NCBI RefSeq assembly: GCF_024832785.1
Contig: NZ_CP116615.1
Location: forward strand, 2,170,001-2,234,000
Reading direction: 5' to 3'
Origin: Fontisphaera persica
Lineage (GTDB): Bacteria > Verrucomicrobiota > Verrucomicrobiia > Limisphaerales > Fontisphaeraceae
DNA length: 64,000 nt
In this document: piece by piece, positions 1 through 8,393 of the stretch
How the letters are laid out: each line of letters starts with the position of its first letter
How positions within the stretch are numbered: position 1 is the stretch's first letter
Notes under the pieces: model-generated
Told to the model about the DNA's origin: nothing
Database searches by the model: none
The model's input: only the letters and a program-made list of their open reading frames with translations
Made by a program: the position numbers and the translations under genes

Positions 1-785
1 CCCACCGCGCCCCGACGGGCGCGGTCCGAACATATCCCCCGCCGTGTCCCCTCGACAAATTCAATCACCGCCAGGGCCGCCGGACTGCTAAACTGCGCGC
101 GCGCCTCTTGCAAGGCATCCCGCAATTTTTTGGGACTGCGGAAGAGCGCGTGGTACAGGCGGCGCAACTCCAGCCGTTGCGCGCTGGTCAGCCCGGCGCG
201 GCGCAAACCCACCACATTCAATCCACAAATGGTGTTGGGGCCGCGCACGATGCAGTATGGCGGCACATCCAGACTCACCCGGCTGCCGCCCTGCATCAGG
301 GCCAGCGTGCCGATGCGGGTGAACTGATGCACCAGGCAATTGCCGGAAATAAACACGCGGTCCTGCACCTGCACGTGCCCGCCCAACAGGGCCCCGTTGG
401 CCAGGATGACGTAATCCCCCAGCACGCTGTTGTGCCCCACGTGGCTGCCCGCCATCAAAAAATTGTTTGAGCCAATCACCGTCTCGCCCTCCAGCGTGGT
501 GGAGCGATGGACCGTGACGTTTTCCCGGAAAACGTTGTTGTCGCCAATCCGCAGCCGGGTGGGCTCGCCGCGGTATTTCAAATCCTGGGGCGCATCCCCA
601 ATGACCGCCCCGGTGTGGAAACGGTTGCCCGCGCCAATCACCGTCTGCCCGGTAAGATGCACATGCGGGCCAACCACACAATGCGGCCCCACCCGCACCC
701 CGGCATCAATGAGGGCGTACGGCCCCACCATGACGGTGCTGTCCACTTCGGCTTTGGGATCAATAATTGCCGTCGGATGAATCAT
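1..785 (-). CDS. lpxA: UDP-N-acetylglucosamine acyltransferase LpxA, C-terminus cut by window edge
   Basis: First enzyme of lipid A synthesis: transfers a 3-hydroxyacyl chain from acyl carrier protein to UDP-GlcNAc in the cytosol. The reading frame starts at the ATG at 783-785 (MIHPTAIIDP) and stays open to base 1, about 261 codons, so nearly all of the usual ~262 residues are present and the stop lies just outside. The left-handed beta-helix hexapeptide pattern is visible throughout. The catalytic His is in GSHVGHNS (about residue 118, matching His125 of the E. coli enzyme), and the family segments VHQF and DVPPYCIVRG follow. The gene is divergent from a lipid A acyltransferase that starts 92 bases away, so both sides of the promoter region serve lipid A synthesis. 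Identity is secure; only the last residues are unseen. Confidence 0.95.
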   Translation of the reverse strand, partial: MIHPTAIIDPKAEVDSTVMVGPYALIDAGVRVGPHCVVGPHVHLTGQTVIGAGNRFHTGAVIGDAPQDLKYRGEPTRLRIGDNNVFRENVTVHRSTTLEGETVIGSNNFLMAGSHVGHNSVLGDYVILANGALLGGHVQVQDRVFISGNCLVHQFTRIGTLALMQGGSRVSLDVPPYCIVRGPNTICGLNVVGLRRAGLTSAQRLELRRLYHALFRSPKKLRDALQEARAQFSSPAALAVIEFVEGTRRGICSDRARRGAV

Positions 786-877
786 GCGCCGAGTGTGCCT
801 GAAATTCCGCACCCCGGCAACCTCGGGAAACTTTGAAGATTGAGCGGCACGCCGCCGCAGTCTAAACTCAGCCTGCT

Positions 878-1795
878 TTGTCCAGCGAAACCAAAGTTGA
901 ATCAACCGCAATCCTGGCGGCACATAGCCGGAGATGGTATTCCTCGGGTGTCTGGCGCGCCGGCCGGCGTTCGGCCGGATGGCTGCCTCGCCGCGTGGCC
1001 TTGGCATTGGCACAAACCTTGGGGATATGCTGGTGGGCGCTGGCCCCGCAACGCCGCCGGGCCGTGGTGGCCAACCTGGTGCCCGTCACCGGCAACCTGC
1101 CCGCCGCCCGCGCTGGTGCGCGCCGGATGTTTCAGGAGTTTGCCTGCAAGCTGGTGGACTTATGGCAATTTGAAAATGGCGCCAACACCGCCAGCCTGTT
1201 TTGCGAGCTGCAAGGATGGGAGCATGTGCTTGCCGCCCAAAACCAGGGACTGGGACAGCTACTCGTTTCCCCTCACCTCGGCAACTGGGAGTTGGGCGCG
1301 CCTTTGCTCGCCAGCCGGGGCGTGACCTTGACGGTCATCACCCGCCCCGAGCCGGAAGGTTTGACCCGCTTGCGAGAGCAGGCCCGCGCCAGATGGGGCA
1401 TTCAAACGGTGGTGGTGGGCAACGGCGCTTTTGGTTTCGTGGAAGTCATCCGTTGTCTGGAAAAAGGCGCCTGCGTGGCCTTGCTGGTGGACCGGCCTGC
1501 CCCCGAATCCGCGGTCACCGTGGAGCTTTTTGGTCGTCCCTTCCTGGCGTCGGTGGCCCCGGCCGAACTGGCACGCGCCAGCGGCTGCGCCATTCTGCCA
1601 ACCACCATTGTCCGCACGCCGGCCGGCTATCGGGGCGTGGCCGCCCCTCCAATACCCTACGAGCGGGCCGCCCTGCGCCAAGCCCATGCCCGGCAGCAAC
1701 TCATCCAAAACCTCATGAACGCCTTGGCGCCCGTCATTGCCGCCCATCCCGAACAATGGTTTCATTTCGCGCCCATCTGGCCCAAAGCGGATTAA
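878..1795 (+). CDS. Lipid A biosynthesis acyltransferase (LpxL/HtrB family)
   Basis: Membrane-associated acyltransferase of the LpxL/LpxM (lysophospholipid acyltransferase) family, expected to add a secondary acyl chain to Kdo-lipid A. The 305-residue protein has the HX4E catalytic motif as HLGNWE near residue 132, followed by the family pattern with LLVDRPAPESAVTVELFGRPF, and length matches the family (about 300). The start chosen is a TTG at 878 (MSSETKV); no in-frame ATG gives a better N-terminus, so the exact start is uncertain. The next gene, a LolA-like carrier, begins 11 bases after the stop, so the two probably form an operon for outer-membrane assembly. Which acyl chain and position it uses cannot be told from sequence. 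Confidence 0.85.
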   Translation: MSSETKVESTAILAAHSRRWYSSGVWRAGRRSAGWLPRRVALALAQTLGICWWALAPQRRRAVVANLVPVTGNLPAARAGARRMFQEFACKLVDLWQFENGANTASLFCELQGWEHVLAAQNQGLGQLLVSPHLGNWELGAPLLASRGVTLTVITRPEPEGLTRLREQARARWGIQTVVVGNGAFGFVEVIRCLEKGACVALLVDRPAPESAVTVELFGRPFLASVAPAELARASGCAILPTTIVRTPAGYRGVAAPPIPYERAALRQAHARQQLIQNLMNALAPVIAAHPEQWFHFAPIWPKAD

Positions 1796-1806
1796 TCGTT
1801 ATCCTG

Positions 1807-2616
1807 ATGAACCAGCCACACCCCCTCCCTTTCACCTGTTTCCTTTCCTTCTTCATTCGCCCCAGGCAGCGGAGACCCGCCGGGGGGGTTAAGGGTAAGA
1901 CTTCAACCAAACACCGCTCATCCACGGCTCTTGGCCTGTTTCTGCCCGTGCTGCTCCTGCTCGCACCCGGCCATGGCCGCGTGCAAGCTGCGGAAAGCCC
2001 GGAAATGCTGCTCCACCGCTGGCTTGCTTCTCAAACCAACCTGCAATCCTTCGCCGCCGACTTTGTCCAAACCCGCACCCTGCGCTCGCTGGCGCAACCG
2101 CTCACTACCTCCGGGCGGCTTTACTTTGCGGCTCCTTCGAGTTTCCGCTGGGAACTGGGCACGCCGCCCCAGACCATCGCCTTGCGCCATACCAACCTCC
2201 TGTGGGTCATTTACCCCGCCCAAAAACGCGCCGAACGGTATGACCTGCAAAATGCCGGCAGCCAGTGGCGGGATACTTTTGCGCTGTTGGAGGCGGGTTT
2301 TCCCCGCTCCCGTGCCGAACTGGAGACCCGCTACCGGCTGGGAAACCTGTTCATCACCAACGGGGTATTGGAAGTCACCCTGACCCCGCGGCAAATGGCT
2401 GCGCGGCGCTTAATCCCCGAGCTGCGCCTGGGTGTGGCGCCAGAGGAAAATCGCCTGTGTTATACGTCCTTGAAAATGGCGGACGGCTCCCAAATGCGTC
2501 AGGATTACACGAATGCAGTGGTGAATCCAACGTGGAACAACTCCCCTTTCACATGGACGCCCCCGCCCGATTATCAAGTGGTGGAGCCTCTGCAACGCCG
2601 CAGCCCCCGTCTCTGA
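1807..2616 (+). CDS. LolA-like outer-membrane lipoprotein carrier protein
   Basis: Periplasmic lipoprotein (or lipid) carrier of the LolA superfamily, 269 residues from the ATG at 1807. An N-terminal positively charged stretch is followed by a hydrophobic segment (GLFLPVLLLLAP) and an AxA-like cleavage region near VQAAES. The mature part has the family signatures DFVQTRTL, GRLYFAAPSSFRWEL and LLWVIYPAQKRAERY. The open frame extends much further upstream inside the acyltransferase gene in another frame; the start was set at 1807 because it lies 11 bases past the preceding stop and gives a credible signal peptide. Classical LolA and the LolA-like proteins found beside lipid A/glycolipid genes are hard to separate by eye, so the cargo is unknown. 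Confidence 0.8.
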   Translation: MNQPHPLPFTCFLSFFIRPRQRRPAGGVKGKTSTKHRSSTALGLFLPVLLLLAPGHGRVQAAESPEMLLHRWLASQTNLQSFAADFVQTRTLRSLAQPLTTSGRLYFAAPSSFRWELGTPPQTIALRHTNLLWVIYPAQKRAERYDLQNAGSQWRDTFALLEAGFPRSRAELETRYRLGNLFITNGVLEVTLTPRQMAARRLIPELRLGVAPEENRLCYTSLKMADGSQMRQDYTNAVVNPTWNNSPFTWTPPPDYQVVEPLQRRSPRL

Positions 2617-2678
2617 TTCCCAAAACCGCGGCGCAGCCACCCAACCGTGTCCCCCAAACTCTGCCGCCCTTAAAGAGA

Positions 2679-2716
2679 CGGGCCGGAGGGTGTCTCTCCC
2701 ACACCACTCCGGCCCG
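2679..2716. terminator. Strong hairpin between convergent lolA-like gene and nrdJ
   Basis: The arms CGGGCCGGAG and CTCCGGCCCG pair perfectly, with five further pairs (GGTGT/ACACC) above a one-base bulge and a 7-base loop. It lies 62 bases after the LolA-like stop and 27 bases after the nrdJ stop on the other strand. On the minus strand the stem is followed by a modest T-rich run, so it may end nrdJ transcription; the plus side lacks a T-tract. Confidence 0.6.
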
Positions 2717-2743
2717 GGTTCCTCCGCGACCCAGAGGGCCAGG

Positions 2744-5722
2744 TCACGAACAGCCGAGGCTTTCCCCACAGTTCAGGCACTTGTAACAGGCGCCGTTGCG
2801 CACGGTCACATGCCCGCAATTGGGACAGGTGGGGGCATCGCCTTGATTAACAAAGCTGGCCGTCAATTGGCGCGCCGGTTTGTCGGGCGTGGTGGCCACG
2901 CCGCTTACGGGCTTGATGTCCGTATCGTTCTCCTCGGCCACGGGCAGCAGGCCCGGCACCGGCCGGTTGACGTGCTTTTTAATCTCCTCCATCAACCCCG
3001 GCATGGCCAGCTCCGGCTGGTTGTTCGGCGCGGTATTGGCCTCGCGATAGCCGGGAATGAACTGCAGCGCCATCCAGCGGAAGACATAGTCAGTAATCGA
3101 GGTGGCCATGCGGATTTCCGGATTCTTGGTGAACCCGCTGGGCTCGAACCGCTGATGGGCAAACTTCCGCACCAGCGCCTCCAGCGGCACGCCATATTGG
3201 AGCGCCAGGCTGGTCAGCGTGCCAATGCTGTCCATCAACCCGCCAATCGTGGAGCCTTCCTTGGCCATGGTGATGAACAGCTCGCCCGGCTGGCCATCCT
3301 CGAACAAGCCCACGGTGAGATAGCCCTCGTGCCCGGCCACATCAAACTTGTGGGTGATGGCCGTGCGCGTTTCCGGCAGCCGCCGGCGCAGCGGCTGGTT
3401 GACCTGCTGCTTGAGCCGCGCCACCTCCGCCTCCAGCTCGGCGATGCGCGCCCGCAGGGCCTCCACTTCGCCGGCCTTGCCGGCATCCCCCTCGCCCTTC
3501 TTGGTGCTCAGCGGCTGGCTGCGCTTGGAGTTGTCGCGATAAATGGCCACGCACTTCAACCCCATCTTCCACGCCTGCACATAGGCATCGCGGATGTCCG
3601 CCACCGTGGCGGATTCGGGCATGTTGACCGTCTTGGAAATGGCGCCGCTGATGAACGGCTGCGCCGCCGCCATCATTTTAAGATGCGCCATGTAATGGAT
3701 GCTGCGCTGGCCCCGCGCGGGCTTGAAGGCGCAGTCAAACACCGGCAGATGCTCCGGCTTCAGCCCGCTGGCAATCACCGCGCCGTTTTCGGTCACATCC
3801 TCGATGGTGTCGTACTTCTCAATGTGCGCCACAATGTGGGCCACCTCCGTCTCGGAGTACCCCAGCCGGCGCAGGGCCTCGGGCACGGTGCGATTGACAA
3901 TTTTCAACATGCCACCGCCGGCCAGCAATTTGTACTTCACCAGCGCGATGTCCGGCTCAATGCCGGTGGTGTCGCAATCCATCATGAAGGCAATGGTGCC
4001 CGTGGGCGCCAGCACCGTGACCTGCGCATTGCGGTACCCCACCTGTCGGCCCCGGCTCAGGGCGCGGTCCCAGCACGCCCGCGCCTCGTCCACCAAATAC
4101 GACAGCGCCGGCGGTGCCTGGATTTTCTCCACCGCCTCGCGGTGCATTTGGATGACCCCCAGCATGGACTCCACGTTGTCTTTGGCCGCTGGTTTGGGCA
4201 CATGCGCGCAACGGGCATCGCGATAGCCGGGGAACGGCCCCAGAATGGCCGCCATTTCGGCCGATTGCTCGTAGGCATGGCCGGTCATGATGGCCGTGAT
4301 GGCGCCCGCCAGCGCGCGGCCCTCGTCCGAATCATACGGCAGGCCGCAGGCCATGATGAGCGAGCCCAGGTTGGCATAGCCCAGCCCCAGCGTGCGGAAA
4401 ATGTGCGAGTTCTCCGTGATTTCTTTGGTGGGATAACTGGCGTTGTCCACAATGATTTCCTGCGCGGTGATGAAAATGCGCACCGCCGCCTTGAAACGCT
4501 CCACGTCAAACGTGCCGTCCTCCCGCAAGAATTTCATCAAGTTCAACGAGGCCAGATTGCAGGCCGTGTTGTTGATGAACACATATTCCGAGCATGGATT
4601 GGTGGAGTGAATCGGCTCGGTGCCCTTGCAGGTGTGCCAGCGCTGAATCGCGCCGTCATACTGCAGGCCGGGGTCGCCGCAAATCCACGTCCCCTCGGCC
4701 ACCTTGTCCAGCAGACGCCCCGCGTTTTTCTTCTCCAGCGGCTGGCCGGTGGTCACGGCGCGCGTCCACCAGTCCTTTCCTTCCAGCGCCGCCTGCATGA
4801 ACTCATCACTGACCCGCACCGAAAGGTTTTCGTTCTGATACATGACCGAGCCGTACGCCTCGCCGTTGAACGAGCCGTCATATCCCTGTTCAATCAAGGC
4901 CCACGCCTTTTTCTCCTCCTTGGCCTTGGCTTCGATGAACTCTTCAATGTCCCCGTGCCAGTCGCGCAGGGTGTTCATCTTGGCGGCGCGCCGCGTCTTG
5001 CCGCCGCTCTTCACCACATTGGCCACCTGGTCATACACCTTCAGAAAGCTCAACGGCCCGCTCGGACGCCCCCCGCCGGAAAGCTTCTCCTTGCTGCTCC
5101 GGATGGGCGACAGGTCCGTGCCCGTGCCGCTGCCGTACTTGAACAACATGGCCTCCGAATACGCCAGTTGCATGATGGATTCCATGTTGTCTTCCACTGA
5201 TTGGATGAAGCACGCGCTGCCCTGCGGATATTCGTACTGCGTCGGCGCGCGCTCGGCCCGGTGTTTGCGCCGGTTGTAATACCAGTTGCCGCGGGCGCTG
5301 GTCTTGCCCACGCCGTACTGATGGTACAGGCCCACGTTGAACCACACCGGCGAGTTGAAGGCGCCGTATTGATTGAGGCACAGCCACGTCAGCTCTGCGT
5401 AAAAAACCTCGCCCTCCGCCGACGTGAAATAACCGTCCTTCACGCCCCAATCGGCAATGGTGCGCGTCACCCGATGAATCAACTGGCGCACCGAATACTC
5501 CCGCTCCTTGGGCTTGTGCGGGTCACCATAAAAATACTTCGAGCAGACCACCTTGGTGGCCAGTTGCGACCACGACTTGGGCACCTCCACGTTCTCCTGC
5601 CGGAACACCACTTTGCCCGAGTCATCCGTGATTTCCGCCGTCCGCTTTTCCCATTCCACCTGGTCAAAGGGGCTGACTTTGGAATCACTGAACACCCGTT
5701 TAATCTTCAAATGCTTTTTCAT
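2744..5722 (-). CDS. nrdJ: Class II (adenosylcobalamin-dependent) ribonucleoside-diphosphate reductase
   Basis: Makes deoxyribonucleotides using a thiyl radical generated from vitamin B12 coenzyme, independent of oxygen. The 992-residue product from ATG 5722 (MKKHLKIKRV) shows the reductase barrel motifs: GSACFIQSVEDNM with the first redox Cys, the NPCSEY active-site triad, the second redox Cys in NNTACNLASLN, and the PTGTIAFMMD loop. A Lys/Glu-rich coiled stretch lies near residues 750-780. The C-terminus ends in a zinc-ribbon-like CPNCG...CYKCLNCG segment common in this family. The start at 5722 has an AAGGG ribosome-binding site; the frame extends 35 codons further upstream without one. 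No NrdA/B or activator gene is nearby, consistent with a stand-alone class II enzyme. The upstream region holds NrdR-like and DnaA boxes. Confidence 0.95.
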   Translation of the reverse strand: MKKHLKIKRVFSDSKVSPFDQVEWEKRTAEITDDSGKVVFRQENVEVPKSWSQLATKVVCSKYFYGDPHKPKEREYSVRQLIHRVTRTIADWGVKDGYFTSAEGEVFYAELTWLCLNQYGAFNSPVWFNVGLYHQYGVGKTSARGNWYYNRRKHRAERAPTQYEYPQGSACFIQSVEDNMESIMQLAYSEAMLFKYGSGTGTDLSPIRSSKEKLSGGGRPSGPLSFLKVYDQVANVVKSGGKTRRAAKMNTLRDWHGDIEEFIEAKAKEEKKAWALIEQGYDGSFNGEAYGSVMYQNENLSVRVSDEFMQAALEGKDWWTRAVTTGQPLEKKNAGRLLDKVAEGTWICGDPGLQYDGAIQRWHTCKGTEPIHSTNPCSEYVFINNTACNLASLNLMKFLREDGTFDVERFKAAVRIFITAQEIIVDNASYPTKEITENSHIFRTLGLGYANLGSLIMACGLPYDSDEGRALAGAITAIMTGHAYEQSAEMAAILGPFPGYRDARCAHVPKPAAKDNVESMLGVIQMHREAVEKIQAPPALSYLVDEARACWDRALSRGRQVGYRNAQVTVLAPTGTIAFMMDCDTTGIEPDIALVKYKLLAGGGMLKIVNRTVPEALRRLGYSETEVAHIVAHIEKYDTIEDVTENGAVIASGLKPEHLPVFDCAFKPARGQRSIHYMAHLKMMAAAQPFISGAISKTVNMPESATVADIRDAYVQAWKMGLKCVAIYRDNSKRSQPLSTKKGEGDAGKAGEVEALRARIAELEAEVARLKQQVNQPLRRRLPETRTAITHKFDVAGHEGYLTVGLFEDGQPGELFITMAKEGSTIGGLMDSIGTLTSLALQYGVPLEALVRKFAHQRFEPSGFTKNPEIRMATSITDYVFRWMALQFIPGYREANTAPNNQPELAMPGLMEEIKKHVNRPVPGLLPVAEENDTDIKPVSGVATTPDKPARQLTASFVNQGDAPTCPNCGHVTVRNGACYKCLNCGESLGCS

Positions 5723-5976
5723 ATCACCCTTGGAATCAGGGTTTCCTCGCCGCCCACCCACGCCGGCCCGACGCGAACGCACCGTCAAGGCAGGCGACGA
5801 CACGACTTGGTCACGCGTATCAATCATGGTAAAATGTAAATTTAGTTGTTTTCGGGCGCTAATCCAGCACCATCCCCGGTGCCTAAATCCGCGCTGTCTC
5901 GCCCTGCAGCCAGAGGCAAACCAGCCCTTTTAGGGGGCTCGGAAGCCCCATTAGTTGTGGGGCGAAAAGAAGAATA

Positions 5977-5992
5977 ACACTATATCTTGTGG
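5977..5992 (-). promoter_or_regulatory. NrdR-like box upstream of nrdJ
   Basis: On the minus strand this reads CCACAAGATATAGTGT, matching 14 of 16 positions of the NrdR box consensus as I recall it (acaCwAtATaTwGtgt). A much weaker copy (about 9 of 16) lies at 5945-5960, exactly 32 bases away, the spacing usual for paired NrdR boxes. NrdR is the dedicated repressor of ribonucleotide reductase genes, and the next gene downstream is nrdJ, 255 bases away. Confidence 0.55.
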
Positions 5993-6080
5993 TGTAAATA
6001 ATTATTTTCAAAAAAATTACACCCCAGCTTGTTCACCACTTCATCATTGCAACGTGCTGCTGTTAAGCAACTTATGAGCT

Positions 6081-6112
6081 TGTGAATAACCTTGACCCCT
6101 CTCTGTGGATAA
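6081..6112 (-). promoter_or_regulatory. Pair of perfect DnaA boxes
   Basis: TGTGAATAA at 6081-6089 and TGTGGATAA at 6104-6112 are both exact reverse complements of the DnaA box TTATNCACA, in the same orientation and 23 bases apart. An AT-rich stretch lies 50-110 bases to the left. In E. coli DnaA boxes control nrdAB, so a role in nrdJ control fits; a replication origin is the alternative. Confidence 0.5.
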
Positions 6113-6341
6113 TTTTTTGGGAGGTTGGCATGGCCTCTAAGGCCCAAATCAGAGGCTCTTTCCTAGGTTTTAGGCCTGTAAGATACCCCTTGGAAAGCCT
6201 CTGTAACCTTTCTTTTACGCTTGTCGTCTGGTCATTTGAATCCAGTTCCCGAGAGCGGGGAGAAGATGGAACGAGGATTCAACCGGGCGGCAGGGCAGGC
6301 AAACCACCCGGAAAAAGAGCGCCTGTAAACGCATAAAACTT

Positions 6342-7100
6342 ATGAAACGTTGTATCTCCATCCTTCAGCGGAAGCTAATGACGGTTGCCCTTGGCAGCCT
6401 GGCGGTGGTGTTGGCCGGCTCCCTCTTTGCCCAACCAGGCGGCGGCGGCCGCGGTGGAAGATTTAATCAAGACCCCAATCAGGGCCCCCAAGGCGGGCCG
6501 GGCGGGCCACCTGACCGGGCCATGATGGGTGGCCGTGGTGGTTTTGGCTTTGGTTTGGATGAACAGCAGCGCCAGGTTTTCAACGAAGCTCTGCAAAAAC
6601 ACCAGGAAGCCCTGCGCAAACTGGAGGAACAACTGCAGGCGGCGCAACGCGAGCTGATCAAGGCTGTCATCGCCGAGGAATACGTCGAAAAAACCGTGCG
6701 CGAAAAAGCGGAAGTCGTGGCCCGGCTGCAAACGGAAATCATGATGCTCCGCTCGCAGGCCCTGCACACCGTAGCCCCCACCCTGCGTGAAGAGCAGCGC
6801 GCCCAAATGGAAGACTCGCGCTTCAGCATGATGCTCCTGAGCGGCGGCTTTGGGGGTGGCGGCGGCCGCGGCATGATGATGGTCGGCGGTCCTCCGGGAA
6901 TGGACCCCGCCGCCGGTGGTTTCGGCGGCCCGGGTGGGCGTGACCCGATGCAATTCCGCGGCGGCCCGGGTGGGCGGCCAGATGCCGCTCAGGGCGGCGG
7001 TCAGGACCAGCGCGGCAACCGGGACCGTGGCAACCGCGGCAACCGCGACGGTGGCCAGGGCGCGCCCGGCCTGCCGACGGAACCCCGGCCAGCCCGCTAA
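6342..7100 (+). CDS. Exported glycine-rich protein with Spy/CpxP-like helical core
   Basis: A 252-residue protein with an N-terminal signal peptide (hydrophobic stretch about residues 12-30, ending SLFAQ). A Gly/Pro/Gln-rich linker follows, then a charged helical segment (residues about 70-150) with the look of periplasmic Spy/CpxP/CnrX-type helical-hairpin proteins: HQEALRKLEEQL, LIKAVIAEEY, ARLQTEIMMLRSQAL, LREEQRAQM. The C-terminal 90 residues are very Gly/Arg/Asp-rich and Met-containing and probably disordered. Members of this superfamily act as periplasmic chaperones or metal sensors; which applies here is not evident. It stands alone, divergent from nrdJ and with no obvious partner. The assignment to the superfamily is by helix pattern only. 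Confidence 0.6.
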   Translation: MKRCISILQRKLMTVALGSLAVVLAGSLFAQPGGGGRGGRFNQDPNQGPQGGPGGPPDRAMMGGRGGFGFGLDEQQRQVFNEALQKHQEALRKLEEQLQAAQRELIKAVIAEEYVEKTVREKAEVVARLQTEIMMLRSQALHTVAPTLREEQRAQMEDSRFSMMLLSGGFGGGGGRGMMMVGGPPGMDPAAGGFGGPGGRDPMQFRGGPGGRPDAAQGGGQDQRGNRDRGNRGNRDGGQGAPGLPTEPRPAR

Positions 7101-7154
7101 ATCAGTTACAAGCCTTTTCTAGGTTGGCACTCCCCCACCAACCTACTGCCACAA

Positions 7155-7183
7155 GACTACGCCCGGCATGCCCGGGCGTAGTC
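7155..7183. repeat. Perfect 12-bp inverted repeat at the 3' end of the MtaA-like gene
   Basis: GACTACGCCCGG and its exact reverse complement flank a 5-base loop. It overlaps the last codons and the stop of the minus-strand gene. A second, shorter hairpin (AGGTTGG/CCAACCT, 7121-7144) lies next to it. Neither is followed by a T-run, so these may be structural 3' ends rather than classical intrinsic terminators. Confidence 0.45.
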
Positions 7184-8170
7184 GCTTATGGCCCGGACAT
7201 TTTCCGGCGGTGTGTCCCGCACAATCTCGCATCCCGCCCCGGCAATGTAACGCTCGCCGGCCGCCTGATGGCAGGCCGACAGCGCAGCCCGAATCGCTTC
7301 CGGGGTTTGATTCCGCACCACCCCCACCGGCTCCAGATTGCCCAGCAAAACCTGTTGCGCTCCCATCTCCTGGCGGGCTCGGGCCATGTCCGCAAAATAA
7401 TCCAAATCCACAATCTCACATCCCAACGCGCCCATGCCTTTGAGAATCGGATTGGTGCGCCCGCAAATGTGCAACCGCACCCGCCCCCCCGCGGCATGAA
7501 TGCCGTCCACCAGCCGCTTCTCGTAGGGCCAGACAAACTCCTGATAAATCTGCGGCCCCACCAAACTGGCCGCCGCATCACCCACCCCGATGAGGTCCGC
7601 GCCCGCCTCTATTTGCGCCCGCGCAAACCGCAGCTCCATTTCCAGGATAAACTCGAATAAATCTCGCACGAAGGCCTCATCATCAAAAAAATCCAGCATG
7701 ATGGTGTTGATGCCCCGCAAATCCGCTCCCTGCGCGATGGGCCCTTCCACCCAGCCCTCCACAATTTTTTCGCCTGCCGTTTTTTCCTTCAGCAACGCCA
7801 CCGCCTGCACGCGGTCGGTCATGCGCCCACCGCCCAGAGGGTCGGGCACGCGCAACCGCGCCAGCGTCGTTTTATCGGCCAGCAGGGCCTCCTCTTCGAC
7901 AAGGGCCGGCGGTTGGTTGGGAAACCACTGGATTTTTGCGCCGCAATCGGCGGCTTCGCGCGCCGGGTCCGAAATGGCCGAAACGTAATCAAAATCAAAC
8001 TCCTCGGCCACCCGCACCTGCGCCTCCACCAGCCGGCGATAATCGCGGCAGTATTCGCCATACGGTATGCCGGCGCGGTCCCCGGCAAACATCATGGTAA
8101 TGGGCATGACAGGCAGACGATCCACCGGCTGGCCGGCGATCCGGGCAAGCACTCGTTCTCGGCTGTTCAT
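7157..8170 (-). CDS. Uroporphyrinogen decarboxylase-family methyltransferase (MtaA/MtbA-like)
   Basis: A 337-residue TIM-barrel protein of the URO-D superfamily. It is unlikely to be HemE: it carries the zinc-thiolate ligands typical of cobamide-dependent methyltransferases, with HICG (about residues 234-237) and a second Cys in GAGCEIVRDTP (about 314). Other family landmarks are RLPVMPITMMFAGDRAG, GWVEGPIAQGADLRG and ADLIGVGDAAASLVGP. Such enzymes move methyl groups between a corrinoid protein and a thiol such as coenzyme M, or act in uncharacterised methyl transfer. No corrinoid protein gene is adjacent, so the methyl donor is unknown. It is divergent from the GH127 gene with about 220 bases between. 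Confidence 0.8.
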   Translation of the reverse strand: MNSRERVLARIAGQPVDRLPVMPITMMFAGDRAGIPYGEYCRDYRRLVEAQVRVAEEFDFDYVSAISDPAREAADCGAKIQWFPNQPPALVEEEALLADKTTLARLRVPDPLGGGRMTDRVQAVALLKEKTAGEKIVEGWVEGPIAQGADLRGINTIMLDFFDDEAFVRDLFEFILEMELRFARAQIEAGADLIGVGDAAASLVGPQIYQEFVWPYEKRLVDGIHAAGGRVRLHICGRTNPILKGMGALGCEIVDLDYFADMARARQEMGAQQVLLGNLEPVGVVRNQTPEAIRAALSACHQAAGERYIAGAGCEIVRDTPPENVRAISDYARACRA

Positions 8171-8393
8171 AACAAAGGAATTGACCCCCGCATTAAATCA
8201 CCCTCGCTCCCCGCCGCCAAGCTGATTACAGCCGCGCCGGTGGGTTGTCACTGCGCGGACCCGCGCCACCTTGCTGGAGTGCCTGTGACACGCGAATCTT
8301 GCGGTATAAATTAGCCCCCTATTCCGCTTTTGGTTTGACCAAAACGGCAAGCCACGGCAGTTTCGGCACGGTCGCCCATTCATATTAGAGCTT

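Larger units (their letters stand above)
5723..6341. other. Divergent regulatory region between nrdJ and a Spy-like gene
   Basis: No convincing gene lies in these 619 bases; a short frame at 6082-6336 has no family features. The central part (about 5965-6030) is AT-rich, in contrast with the surrounding sequence. It contains one good NrdR-like box, a weak second copy 32 bases away, and two perfect DnaA boxes. The two flanking genes point away from it, so it probably holds promoters for both. Confidence 0.6.

Noticed and set aside
2690-5200. 836-codon plus-strand frame
   Set aside because: It is antisense to nrdJ, whose motifs are intact; the translation is His/Arg/Gly-rich and shows no family features.
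6082-6336. 84-codon frame between nrdJ and the Spy-like gene
   Set aside because: No ribosome-binding site or family features, and it overlaps the DnaA boxes and promoter region.
5723-6341. Chromosomal replication origin
   Set aside because: Only two DnaA boxes, no dnaA/dnaN/gidA neighbours, and a known alternative (control of a reductase gene). Kept only as an alternative in the DnaA-box finding.
5723-6341. Cobalamin riboswitch upstream of nrdJ
   Set aside because: No B12-box-like sequence could be found.
7155-7183. Intrinsic terminator
   Set aside because: Perfect stem but no T-run on either strand, and it overlaps coding sequence; listed only as an inverted repeat.
7157-8170. Uroporphyrinogen decarboxylase HemE
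   Set aside because: Presence of the HxC...C zinc ligands points to a corrinoid-linked methyltransferase of the same superfamily.
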